Of a stretch of DNA of 64,000 bases, positions 23,846 through 35,469 are shown piece after piece (the first letter of the stretch is position 1; each line of letters begins with the position of its first letter). The position numbers and the translations under genes were made by a program. The notes under the pieces were generated by a model. It made no database searches. It saw nothing but the letters and a program-made list of their open reading frames with translations, and was not told the origin of the DNA. The stretch lies in NCBI GenBank assembly GCA_035235625.1, contig CP141143.1, forward strand, positions 37,867,178 through 37,931,177, written 5' to 3'. Source of the DNA: Saururus chinensis (taxonomy: Eukaryota > Streptophyta > Magnoliopsida > Piperales > Saururaceae).

Positions 23846-25054
23846 ATCAACCTCCATCAAGGAGTAATCACACATTAATGTTACACAGACGGAAGCATAG
23901 ACAAGGCCACGAAGGCGTGTCATGATCCAAAATTTTACACAAGAATTTAAAGAAAGATCGGGGTTGTCAATCCCTAATACTGCTCGCCCTAGACGATCCT
24001 GGCCAAGGATGTCTCATTCTCACACAGAGAATCTAGAGCAGGGGTGTTCGCCCAGGGACATCTCTTGCGGAGGGAAGAGCCCAACTTCTCACACAGAGAA
24101 CCCTAGAACACATGGTAGCGGGGTGCACACGGCATACCACACTAGATTCTCAGGGTCCAGAAGACACTCGTAATAACATTCTCACAATCCACAAGACAAG
24201 TACACAACTCGTCCCCACATCATTCCATTTCACAAGACTCAACCCGGAGAGTGTACTCGTTCCACACAGGAACTCAAATCAAAATATGTCCTTTCGGACC
24301 AATCAACTTGCGATTAATCCACGACCGATCAATCCGGCACACAATTCCATCACATTGCATCCAATCGGTCAAATTCGATTAATTACGATGAAGCCTCAAT
24401 TGGAAATTCATTTTCATGATGCATGCAGCATGGTACATACGTGGGCAAAGCATACATGAATCCTAATCCATGATAAGTGCTCTCATCAGCCCCTGATGCA
24501 TCATTCATAATCACACTATCAAGCTTCAACATCATCATTTAACCCTACATGTGTGTGTGTATCTAGTAGAAGCATTTCACATAATGCATGCCAACATGCT
24601 TGAAATTAAACTCACTACCACACTACACATGTGAATTTCCATCTAAACATGAATCCCAGTGGAAATCATAGGAGAAGAATCGTTGAAATCATATCTCAAT
24701 TCAAAACTCAACCACAAAGGCTAAACACATATAACATCACCCATTTCATCATTGAGTCATGGCATTCACCAACATTCACACACGACTAACCACAATCTAT
24801 CATGACAAATCAGTCCAATAATAGATTATAGTTCTACTGAAAATATGCTTAACAATGAGAACCCAACCATTCATAATTTAATGATGACGATTCCAACATC
24901 ATGCCACAAAACATAAGTCATTCCACCATCTCTAAGCATATATCTCAACTCCATAAACTTAATAGCATGCATTTCCAATAGCCTAACATAGCTTAAAACA
25001 CTCAACATTCATATAAAATTGGCAAGCTAAAGTGGAATCATCAAAATAGACATC

Positions 25055-25215
25055 GATCGATCGCCCTTCAGGCCGTTCGATCTGTTGAACGTGAAATTTT
25101 AAAATTCACAGTTCGGCCGTTCGATCGCCTAACAGGCTGTTCGATCGGCTGAACTGGAAAAGTGCTGTTCTGGCAGTGTTGTTGATGGAACGCCTTGCAG
25201 GGCCGATCGATCGCC
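25055..25215. repeat. CGATCG-rich cluster in family H LTR
   Basis: Several CGATCG or TTCGATC motifs occur in 160 bp, embedded in gc-richer sequence than the surroundings. The equivalent part of the relative at 34690-34735 keeps only the phrase gggccgattt. Function unknown. Confidence 0.6.
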
Positions 25216-27699
25216 AACACGGTAGAACAATCATCTTCTTCCTTTCGCAAATCCAAACCGAAACACCATTGATAACACTTCAAATCCACATCTAACACCC
25301 TAATCATCATCAAAAGTCCTTCTTGACTTCCAGAATATCAAACCATACCATAATAATGCAAAACCCTAAGAAATTGGGATTAAATAATTCAATTTTCTAA
25401 TCTTACCATTAACACACCAAATCAAGCAAACCATTTCGAAATAAGCCAAAAATGAAGAATTTTACCATGGATAAACATAGATTTTGAAGACCCATTACCT
25501 CAGCACTTGATTAAGCTCGGATTGAAGAGTCACCCTTCTTGAAATCCTTGAAAACATAATGAGTTTGAATTAAACTCTAATAGAAATCGATTTACCCAAG
25601 AAATCCCTAATTAAATCTTAGATCTAGGGCTTATTGGTAGTAAAAATTGAATTTTGAATGTTAGGGTTTGTAGTAAAACACAAATAAGTAGCTTTTGATG
25701 GTCAAAAATGAATTGAATCAAGGGGAAAATGGTAGATTTGGAAGAAATTAAGAAGAAAGTCAAGGATTAGTGCTTAATTAGAGCAAACTTACCTTAATCG
25801 GCTTCTAATTCGGGCCTAAGTGGGGATTAGGCCAGCCCTCCTTCCTTAACCTATTCCCAAAAATGGAAATGGCTCTGGTTTGCATGGGTAAGTCTTGGGG
25901 TGTAAATAGGAAAAGTAGGCTAAAAGTGGGTATTTTGCAAATTTAAGCACAAATTAAGCCTAATAAAATTCTGAAAATTTTTGTGTGACCTTAAGTATAT
26001 GTCTAGGTTCATTTGACACAAAAATAAAATTTTTGATCGTGGGGCCCACAGGGGTCCCGCCAAAACCCTAATTTTTGGGAAAATATTAAAAATTCCAAAA
26101 AATCCCAAAAATTCACATTTGGTTTAAAACCACTTAAAACCACTAATATTGAAGTTAATTTTGGTTAAAACCATCACAAACACTATTTATTTTACGAAAT
26201 CACTGAATAAGATCAGAAAACGCGTAAATCTCACGATAACCCATAATTAAAGAAAACCAAAAACCAGTTTAAAGATGAGGGTCCTTACATCTTCGCTCCT
26301 CCAAGAGGAACCAAACTTTTCTTTGGGTTTTTCTCTCCTTCAATTCCGTTTTTGAGCTGTGGGGGTACGATTTTGATATCGTTTGCGGTTGCCCTGAACT
26401 AGACTTATGTTTAGTTGGCCACTAGGAACCCATAGACACTGGCTAGAGCCACCGCCATGTTTTCTTCACTCCACTATGAGCTACCGGCACTTTGGTTGGG
26501 TTTTGGTCATATTTTCTATCTCACTATCCGTGGGATATTTTTTTAAACGCCAGTGTTTCCGATCGTTGTCCAGCCATCGGACAAACTCCGTCTAGCCTAC
26601 CTCAACCTAGTATCGGTAGGGGGTTATCCTTTCTGACCCCGCTTGGCCCTATTGACTTGCTCTGCCCGATTAGACGCTTTAGGTGCGTCTTGGGTCATTG
26701 CCATTGGCGAGTTGTGGGCCATTTTGCCATCGTGGGCTCTGCCCCGGCTCGGAGACACTGAGGGTCAACCCCACTTGGCCCAATTATACCTTCACTCGAA
26801 ATGGGCCGCTTGTGTTTGCCCTATACAGTGCAAGATGTACAGCGGCCCACACCACGTGTATTGGTTGTGGGTGGCGATCGGCGATGTCGCTGCTTCGATT
26901 GGCCACCACTTCCTAGTGATAGCTCAATTGCCCTTTTGTGGGCCTTGGGCCGCTACCGTTCGACCCATCTCCCCCTAGAGTGACACTTTTTAGCCGCGTG
27001 TGCATGTGGTCACGCATGTGCTTTTGGGTTTAGGCGTTGTATTCGTGCCGCCTGATGGTTGGATGGCTCCGTCACCATTTGAGTTGACCACTAGAGCATC
27101 CTTCACCTCTCCTTTGTCCTCGAGCATTGCCCCACTCTTTTCGCCCATATGTGGGCCCTTGTTGATGCAAAATCGTCGCTGTTGGGTGCTGTCCATGGCC
27201 GATTTTGTTGTCGTGCGAGTGGCCGGGTACTTCTTAGCCACCGGCCGATCTACAGTAAGTACACCATCGACTTCTAGTCGCACCACCACTTATGTTGGCA
27301 TGACATTTCTCCCGGCCGCCCTAGTGTGCCACTGTGGATTGTGGATTTTGCTGCATTGACTTCTAATGCCCCGTTTGGCTGTGATTATTTCTAGCACTTC
27401 CTAAAATCCTCGGGACAGTAGCTTTCTCAGCCAGGCAACAGTTTTGATAGCCAACTCCGCTGCCGACGCCGCCACCGTCATGTGATTGCCATCAAACGTC
27501 ATGATTACGAGGTAGGGGAGCTTTGAACTCGTAATTTCATGATAGCATGCTTTGAATGAGTAGCAACATGCTAGGACTATATGATTGAATGCTATGGATG
27601 TTAGCTTATGATCCATTTGCATGATGTAAGAGGATGAATTATGCCATGTTGAAATGCATATGACATGCATGTTGGATGTAAGTATGTTGGATGTACGTA

Positions 27700-28200
27700 T
27701 GTGCTAGTGATGGCTAGCGTGTTTGTTGGTAAGCTTTGTATGTTGATTGAGTAGGTGCTAGTGATGGCTAGCATGTTTGTTGGTAAGCTTCGTATGTGTA
27801 TGTATGTGCTAGTGATGACTAGCGTGTATGTTTGATGTATGGATTATGCATGTGCTAGTGATGGCTAGTGTGCATGTTTGAAGTATGTATGAATTATGCA
27901 TGTGCTAGTGATGGCTAGCATGCATGTTTGAAGTATGTTTGGATTATGCATGTGCTAGTGATGGCTAGCATGCATGTTTGAAGTATGTTTGGATTATGCA
28001 TGTGCTAGTGATGGCTAGCATGCATGTTTGAAGTATGTTTGGATTATGCATGTGCTAGTGATGGCTAGCCTGTATGTTTGACGTATGTATGCATGCGCTA
28101 GTGATGGCTAGCGTGTATGCTTGACGTATGTATGCATGTGCTAGTGATGGCTAGCGTGCATGTTTGAAGTATGTATGCGCTAGTGTTGACTAGTGAGCAT
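27700..28200. repeat. 50 bp minisatellite, about eleven copies, in the 4.7 kb LTR
   Basis: The core gtgctagtgatggctag starts at about 27701, 27754, 27806, 27852, 27902, 27952, 28002, 28052, 28096 and 28138, with a last degenerate copy near 28185. The four middle units are exactly 50 bp apart and nearly identical, which suggests recent homogenisation. Each core is an imperfect palindrome (GCTAG...CTAGC). Confidence 0.9.
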
Positions 28201-28924
28201 GTTTGTAAGCTACGTATGTATGACAGTATGTGTGTGTTATACATATGTGGGATGGACATACATATGTATGATGGCTATTTGCTTATGCTATGGATATGTG
28301 TATGTGTATGTGGGCAGAGATATGAGCTATGGTTGTAAGAAGTGTCAGTGTTTGGTATGGATTTGGATATGGATGTGTAAGTGTATGATGCATGACAGAG
28401 GATATGAGTATGACAGGTGAGTTTTGTCAGACAGTAAGAGTGTGCATAATTGTACAAGCATAACGTACAGCTTATGAAGTGAAAGGTAAGTATAATAAGT
28501 GTGATATAAAGGGGCGACAACTGGGTTGGATTTGAGGAGCTTAATTTGATGATGTCAGTGTAAGATGATTTGGCAATAAGATAGATGGCGAAGTATGTAA
28601 GACTGTAAGGGTTTGATGTACGATGTGTTATGATCATGATGTAGACAGATTAAGTGAAGTCTGTTGCCCTGACGAACTTGGGTTTCGGATCGGGCTCAGC
28701 TTCAAATTGATCAGTGGAGCACGGTATGCTTGAGAGTTTGTGTGGCATAGTTGTACTATATAATTTACTTAATTCAAACTTGAATTATAAGCACAACTAA
28801 TGATAGCATTATGAGTTTGAGACCTCAAGGTTTTTTGGATTAAGTTCTGTGTTTTAGCTAGCCGATAATGAGTCGGCTAAGCATTTCTCATGTCTTGCCA
28901 TGGTGTTTATCATGCGGGATGTTG

Positions 28925-29108
28925 TCTGTGTGCTGTATAGAGCACCGGATGTCTGATGCTCTGTTGAGACTTGAGGGCGACATACGTTTCCGATTTGGTC
29001 TGTGTGCTGTATAAGCCCAGACGTTTGATGCTCTGTTGAGAGCGACGTTTGTTTTCGATTTGGTATGTGTGCTGTAGAAGCCCAGACGTTGATGCTCTAT
29101 TGAGATCA
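28925..29108. repeat. 65-74 bp tandem repeat, three copies, in the 4.7 kb LTR
   Basis: Units start at 28925, 28999 and 29064 with the core gtgtgctgta followed by a shared gatgctctgttgag segment. Confidence 0.85.
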
Positions 29109-29487
29109 TTGTATGATTCTGCCCAAGTGGTACTATATGTTTCTACCCAAGTGGCACTGTATATTTTCTGCCCAAGAGTGGCATTGACACTATAAGACCC
29201 ATTATGGTGGGCAATTCTATGGCACTATATGACCCATTATGGTGGGCAACTATATGACCCCTTATGTGTGGGTGTTTATGTTTGTGCGCTCAGGTAAGTA
29301 GTATCATGGATCTACTCTTACCTGCTTGATCTAGTGCCCCATGAGCATTGGTATGCCTTACCTTTGGAAAAGTCCATGGTGTCTAGTCACTCCCCGGAGG
29401 TGAAGGTGATGCTCCAGTAGCATTCTTTTCCTTTTCGATGTTGGAGCTTATTAGTTGTAATGAGCTTCAGTGGTTGATAGTATGTGT

Positions 29488-29610
29488 AAGAGTATGAGTA
29501 TGTGTACGACTGTAAGAGTATGAGTATGTATACGACTATAAGAGTATGAGTATGTGCACGATTGTAAGAGTATGAGTATGAGTACGATTGTAAGAGTATG
29601 TTTCTTAGTA
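29488..29610. repeat. 26 bp tandem repeat, five copies, in the 4.7 kb LTR
   Basis: The core aagagtatgagtatgtg starts at 29488, 29514, 29540, 29566 and, degenerate, 29592. Looser gtacaagtatgtgtaag repeats continue to about 29760. Confidence 0.85.
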
Positions 29611-30553
29611 AGACAGTAAGTGTGATTTTGTGTAAGCTGTACGAGTAAGGTTGTACAAGTATGTGTAAGCTATATGAGTAAGCATTTGATTGTACAAGTA
29701 AGGTCGTACAAGTATGTGTAAGTTGTATGAGTATGTGTATGATGGTATGAGTGGGTTTGTAAGACCCTGGATAAGGGTGTTTGTGTAAGTTTAATTTGAT
29801 GGTATGATTTTGGCACGATGGTGCATTTGGTATGATTTTGGCACGACGGGGAATTTGGTATGACTGTATGCATATGTGCGTGATTATGATTATATATTGT
29901 TGACTGCTTCATGTTTAAGTTGCATGAACGCATGTATTTATGAACTTAGTGAGTACACTATTTTGGATTCCCCTACTAGGTATTTTCCTACTGAGTATGA
30001 AAATATTCATTACCTTACTTTTTAGCCCCGTTGTACGAGAAGTTTTGCAGGTTGTGACGGAGAGCTCCTGGAGATGGATGCTAATTTCAGCGGTAGATTG
30101 ATTCCCGTTGACTCAAGTATATGCTTCACTCAGTGCGAGTTTTGTTTGTGCCACGATCTATTGTATTAGGTGAGATGAGAAAACAAGTGTTTATATATTC
30201 TGGACTTTCGTTTGGATTAGACTGTGGACTGTTATGGGACTTGCACTTAGGGATGCCTGGGAGAGATTTGTATTTAAAGTCTATGATCATAGCAATTTAG
30301 TTGTACGTGTGCTTTCGAGTAGCACCTGAGGATATTTGCTTTGGCTGTACGATGTTTGACCCTATGATGGAAATATTTAGATGGAAAATTGATGTTTAGT
30401 GTTTTAAATTATAAACTGTTTTATCAGGTTTTGATTTCATCATTTTTCCTCCGATTTACACACATTATATTGCAAAAACATTCCGTGAATTTTAAGGAAA
30501 ATGTATGAAAAATCTCGGGCATTACAGTCCATTAGATAGATATTAAACTCTCA

Positions 30554-31145
30554 TTATTAGGGCTTTATGGATCTTCATAAACTTATTTGTGATTGGTTTC
30601 TAGCTTCTAATAGTGAGGTGGAGGATCATGATGATCATGATGCACTTGCTAATGCTTCTTGATATATTTTTCTATTAATTTTTCATGTATTTGATGGTTG
30701 AGACCTGTGACAATTCATGATATGTTGTTTATTGACTATGGGATATATTATGATACTTTTTATGTTATTTGATACATGATGGACATGTTACCATTTTTGG
30801 ATTATTATATTTTCATGTCTTTTGGTGATTACTTAACTTGGATGTGTTGAATTGAAATTTTTATTAATTATTTGTTCACTTTGTCTATTTGTGGCAAAAA
30901 GGGGGAAAATTTATTATGAAAATCAAGTGCTTATTTTACACTAATTTGAGCAATGCTATACAAACAATTGTTTGTATGTGTGCAAGATAAGTATAGCTTT
31001 ACAAGACTTTCCAAGATCAATTCTAGATGGTCAAGTCATATGTAAAAGTGAAAGTTAATGCATTAAGTCAAAATTGTAATTTCTTTTGGTTGTCATACGA
31101 CTCATACTTGTAGTAATTTGTTATGAAGTAGCTAAAGGTGAAAAT
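30554..31145 (+). mobile_element. copia-3 3' internal end with purine tracts
   Basis: The sequence matches copia-1 between its second ORF and 3' LTR. A ggcaaaaagggggaaaat tract lies at about 30893-30911 and a shorter aaaggtgaaaat tract ends right before the LTR at 31145; copia-1 likewise has its purine tract at this place. Confidence 0.6.
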
Positions 31146-31670
31146 TGTTAGAACATATGAGGCATATGTGATGTAAATGGTTAATTTTGTTGATGAAAAC
31201 AATGACAAAACTTTATGTACATTTTAGTTTTAGGAGTCTGACTAGATGCTGTTGTGGTCAAGTTAGATTTGGAATTGAAGGACTTGAAAAATATGAGCAG
31301 ACGTGTTTTGAAAGTTAAAGATTGAAGAATAAGTTGAATACTAAAAGTAAAATGTCTAATTTCACACACTGATGTACACTAATCACTTAGTTTTGATTAG
31401 GAATAATTATTTAAAGCCTTTAAAAGTTTTTGGGAAAAATAAGGCAAAATTAGGAAATCTATTCTTCATTAATTGATTGCTAAAACTGTCTTTGTAATTT
31501 TTGGCCAGGTTTTCCAATTGTAATTTCACATACGAACAGAAAGACTGACCGATTGATCGCTGTTAGAACCAGTCAATCACTATTTATTATGTTGCCTAAT
31601 TTAGGCATTCCGCAAAAGAACATTCCATATTGGACTCTATTGCCTAAACTTACTAAGTGAAAACGAAATT
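31146..31670 (+). mobile_element. copia-3 3' LTR, partial
   Basis: It starts TGTTAGAACATATG directly after the purine tract and is related to the LTR beginning near 21279. It meets a minus-strand copia LTR at 31671, so copia-2 probably inserted here. Confidence 0.7.
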
Positions 31671-32656
31671 TGTTAGTTTGTTGGACTATGTGTGTGACAT
31701 AGATAACTATGAAAATAAAGTGCCTCTAACTTGCTATTAAGTTATGAGATTTATCTTCCCTTTTAAATGAAATAAACATAGAATTTTGTTCAAATTAACG
31801 TGCCTAATTCCAATGTGTTCTAACAAGAATTTTGTAATCAAATTAGCAAACCAAACATACAAGAACTTTTAAGCAGAAAGCCAAATGGAAAAAACCACAT
31901 GACACTATGTCTAGATCAACTATACATTATGTAAACTAGATATTACAGATTACATAGAGAAAATACACAATTCTTTTTCTTCAAACTGGCTAGTTCTTCA
32001 CACTACTCTTGTATTCTTAATCAACAAGTCCTTAGTTGTTTACTGGCCATAGCTTGATCTTCTCCTTTGTGCTCTTTTGATCAACATTAATATTTCATCT
32101 CCACTTTGGAATGAAATCTTCTAATCTCTTGATCTTCTTAGCAACAAGCTTTAGCAAACACCATGTGTTTTGTGATCTAATCTCACCTATAATTACCCTT
32201 TTTTATTTATAGGTGAGATTTTCTCAAACTAGAAGACAACTCTTTCAAAACGCCATTAGAGAAACTACACACAAGCTCTTTAGGTTTTGTATGTCTTCTC
32301 TCTTCCTCCAATACATTCCAATCCCTTTTTATAGACTCCCAAACCCTAAAAGGAATAAGTCTCCAATTTAGAATTAATAGCAAACCAAGAAAGCATAAAT
32401 TAGGCAAGCAATAGATTGGTTCCACATGGCCTTGGATCGCTCCTTCTATTTTTCTTCATGACGCTTTAGTCAATTGTTCGTTTCATCACAATTCGATTTC
32501 TTGTGCCGATCGATTGGTTCACAGAAGCAATCAATCATCTTGTTTTCATTTTACCTTTCGAAATCTATATCCAGACTGTAACTTGACTCAAAATACACAT
32601 TAATGACATTATTTTGATCATAACAATAAGCCCATACATGACATAAGGACACTTAT
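31671..32656 (-). mobile_element. copia-2 3' LTR, main part
   Basis: It aligns along its length with the LTRs at 39392-40375 and 60993-62158 (for example the block gtttactggccatagcttgatctt near 32040). The LTR start lies at 34741-34751 (TGTTAGATAAT on the minus strand), separated from the main part by an inserted family H LTR piece. The frame at 32207-32425 is LTR sequence. Confidence 0.75.
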
Positions 32657-34740
32657 TGTCACACCCCGGCACCTGCCCCATCCCGAGCCGAACCTAGTCC
32701 AAGGGCTGATCGAAGAACATGGGGGTGACGAGATTGTTGTTTTAACACATTGCGGAAGTCTTAACCCCTTTAGCGGGTGAATTACATACACAGAGTTGTG
32801 CACCTTAAGTCCTTTGTGCAAGAGAAATAAGGAAAAATAAAAGAGGATAATGTCTATGAAATAAATCCTCACTCTTAACCAACATACATAACAACCTGAG
32901 TCGACACGTGGCTCAAAATCTAAAAATCTGAAACATATCTAGGATCATGAGAAATACATGAGTCTAAAACATAATCATCCATACAAAGTTTTCTAGTATC
33001 ATCAAAGCATAAATAAGCAAGCATAATAAGGTCCAACGACATTCAAGCCTACTCTCATACATATCCTGATCGTCCATCATATAGAGGTTCCTAGTCAACT
33101 ACATGTCGTACCATGCAGCCCAAAAAGAAAACACAGAAAGAGGGGTGAGTAAAACTCGGTAAGGTTTGAAATATAGTAACATTATTCAGAAAACAATCAC
33201 AACACATCAACATGGTAGTTCAGATTCACATTTCACATAATATCACCAATTCTAGTTAATTCCCTTACCATACCCCTGCTTACTCATAAGTAATCATTCT
33301 GCATACAAGTATCTCATAAATACTAATCCATGAACAAATAATCACATTATGGCATAGCATCCATCCTGCATAATAAGTGATTTTCACACAATCACATCAT
33401 ACATATTCATCACATATAACCTACATGAGAAGTGTCTCACCACACATTCAGATCATGCATAAATATCACATATAACCTGTACAAGAAGTGTCTCTAATAC
33501 ATTTAAATCATGCATAAACATCACATATAACCTGCATGAGAAGTGTCCCTACCACACAATCATATCATGCATATTCATCACATTTAACCTGCAAGAGAGG
33601 TATCTCTACCACACAATCATATCATGCATAATCACATAATCCATCAACCTGCGTATCAAGTGTCTCTAACACAAAATCATAACCATACAAGTCAATAAAA
33701 ATAACCCTGCAAAATCAACCGAAGCATAAGCAGTCCCTGCGCACTCCAAACAATCCCCAACATAAAAGTCTGAAGGAATACCATAGTTTGGGTAATTTCC
33801 CTAATGGGGAACATTACCCCCTAGTAAGCCGGTGCACTAGGCTACACTAGCCTGGATTCTCAAGGTTCAGATGGTCTCAATAGTTTATTTCCTTATAGCA
33901 TTGCTACTCTTCTCAACATGGGGAGGAAAACCTGTCCTCAAGGGACGTAAAACCCCATCCTTTTGGACATAAAACCGAATTGACAAGCCTTTGATCGATT
34001 AATCCGGCAAGCAATATCACACAATTGCATCCAATCAATCAACACAGCTAATCTCAATTAAAGTCTCATTCATAAATCCATCTCATTAAGCATGCAACAT
34101 GGTACATACATGAGCAATATCTACATGAATTCTAATTCTTGAACGTGCTCCCATCAGCCCCACATGCATCATATTTAACCGTGAATATCAACAATTACTA
34201 TGATTACTCCCCACGTGTGTGTGTTCAAGATAGAAACATTTATTTTTAAGTATATAACCATGCATTGTAGATAACCCACTTGACACTGCACACATGCTCT
34301 TTAACATCTAATCATGGCTCCTAACTTAAATCATAGTCAACTGCAACCTCATGCTAAACCTATATACACTTGAAGCTAGATATGACATCATTATTCACCT
34401 ATAATTTAATCACATTATAAGAAGACATATAAGTCATTCTCATACTATAATCTTGTTGGAATCATGCTTAAAACATAAGGAATCATTCAATCATGAATTC
34501 AAAATAAGCAATCCTAACATGCTTAACCAACAACATGCAATTTCACATGATACTTAAATATTTTTCATAATTTCCAACATCAATATCATGCCCTTCCAAT
34601 AGCTCATTCTAACATAAATTACTCAGCATGAACATAAGAAACATTATTTAAGAGTAAAAGCTAAAAAATGGATAAAATAGCAAAAATTCCCCAATCTGCT
34701 GTGTTGGCATTCGAATGTCCTGTAGGGCCGATTTAGATAG
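32657..34740 (-). mobile_element. Family H gypsy-type LTR piece inside copia-2 3' LTR
   Basis: The left end tgtcacaccccgg at 32657 matches the end of the 3.2 kb LTR at 23047 and the two are similar along their length, including ccgagccgaacc, gaggggtgagt and the gtgtgtgt block near 34208. About two thirds of the LTR is present. It interrupts the copia-2 LTR, whose two parts lie on either side. Confidence 0.75.
33415..33690. repeat. 57 bp minisatellite, about five copies, in family H LTR
   Basis: Units carry the phrase taacctgcatgagaagtgtc or a variant, starting near 33417, 33474, 33528, 33585 and 33645. The relative at 23680 has three units with a diverged sequence. Confidence 0.85.
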
Positions 34741-34751
34741 ATTATCTAACA

Positions 34752-35030
34752 ATGTCTCTCCCTCTTAATCTATAACTCTCTCATCCTATTATAGTGTGGT
34801 TTTCAACTTGTAATTAACCTACACATCACAAACTAGAACATACCCGCTAAGTCATAATACATTATTTAAATGCTCAAGTAAGTAAAAGATTTACTAAGTC
34901 ATAACTAGATCAAGAAATTTTATCTTTCTATCAATTCAGTTTCGATCTTATTTATCAAGCTCTCGGTTAGTTTTTTATCCTCAAGACTTACGGTTTTCTA
35001 TAACCCTAATTTCTCCCCTTTTTTTTACCA
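34752..35030 (-). other. Polypurine tracts of copia-2
   Basis: On the minus strand ttaagagggagagaca (34752-34768) directly precedes the TGTT start of the 3' LTR, and a second tract aaaaaaaaggggagaa lies at 35011-35027. The sequence between is non-coding. Two tracts are known in several copia elements; the one next to the LTR is the likely primer. Confidence 0.6.
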
Positions 35031-35469
35031 ATAGACAAAAGGAAATTCAGATAAAGAAGAATTAAATAGAGAAAAAAATGAGTAAATCAATTTGAAAACA
35101 CATTAATAATAAACTTGAAGGAGAATCAAGGAAACAACCCTATTTTGATTAAAAATAAAATGTGTTTGTAACCATTTAGCATTATCACTTGACTATCATA
35201 CTTTCCAAGGTTCAACATACTTGAAAATATGTATCCCACATTAACATAACATAATCTCATTAGTTACTCAACCAAAGAATGAAAATTTAAAGTTTCAAGC
35301 CTCATAATAAGAGAATATTCAAAAGTGTTTTGGTTCAAGTCTACGACTATACCATAATCATTCAAAACAATCATCAGGATATTAATGAATAATATAGTCA
35401 ATACCAACCAACAACTAAAATATGTTATGAAATTAGTTTAGGCAAGCCAGTCAATGGTTTTTAAAAGGT

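Larger units (their letters stand above)
23047..26289 (-). mobile_element. Solo LTR, gypsy-type, about 3.2 kb (family H), with perfect target duplication
   Basis: Ends are TGTCACGCTCC at 23047 and GGTCCTTACA at 26289, with perfect TCTTC direct repeats at 23042-23046 and 26290-26294. Comparison with related LTR ends here (rggtgtgaca type) suggests minus orientation. It lies wholly inside the 4.7 kb LTR and so is younger than it. Relatives are at 32657-34740 and 46307-49194; all three carry gaggggtgagt-like or gaggggtaag-like sequence and a minisatellite at the same relative place. A cluster of CGATCG motifs lies at 25055-25215. No coding content was recognised. Confidence 0.85.
22565..30526 (+). 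mobile_element. Solo LTR, gypsy-type, about 4.7 kb (family I), with perfect target duplication
   Basis: The LTR starts TGTAAGGTGCC at 22565 and ends CGGGCATTACA at 30526. The flanks are GTCCA at 22560-22564 and GTCCA at 30527-30531, a perfect 5 bp target duplication, and the outer sequences on both sides belong to one copia LTR. Without the nested LTR at 23047-26289 its own length is about 4.7 kb. No internal region is present, so it is a solo LTR made by LTR-LTR recombination. It contains several tandem arrays (27700, 28925, 29488). Structure near the end (cccctactaggtattttcctactgag, about 29970) resembles other gypsy LTRs here. Open frames at 26407-27359 are GC-rich LTR sequence without recognisable domains. 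Confidence 0.8.
21279..30553 (+). mobile_element. copia-1-type LTR inserted in copia-3, itself interrupted
   Basis: The LTR covers 21279-22564 and 30532-30553, about 1.3 kb, in agreement with the 1332 bp LTR of copia-1. A ctataaaaagg TATA box is near 21870. The end tattaaactctca at 30553 equals the copia-1 LTR end. It lies between the 5' part of a second ORF and the 3' end of the same kind of element, so a solo LTR within copia-3 is the simplest reading. ATTATT occurs on both outer sides (about 21274 and 30553), compatible with a slightly changed target duplication. The left edge is uncertain by about ten bases. Confidence 0.6.
18317..31670 (+). mobile_element. copia-3: plus-strand relative of copia-1, multiply interrupted
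   Basis: The plus-strand order is gag 3' part (18317-18950), spacer (18951-20559), second ORF remnant (20560-21278), an inserted copia LTR (21279-30553) with two further nested LTRs, the 3' untranslated part (30554-31145) and part of a 3' LTR (31146-31670). Part order and sequence match copia-1. Its left side is cut by copia-1, which sits in the gag region; its 3' LTR meets copia-2 at 31671. No pol motifs were seen. The copy is old and broken. Confidence 0.65.

Noticed and set aside
26407-27359. Overlapping plus and minus frames of 60-119 aa in GC-richer DNA
   Set aside because: Several frames overlap on both strands, none has a recognisable domain, and the stretch lies inside a solo LTR with clear ends and target duplication.
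27700-28200. CRISPR-like regular repeat array
   Set aside because: Units are directly adjacent 50 bp repeats without unique spacers, in a plant LTR; it is a minisatellite.
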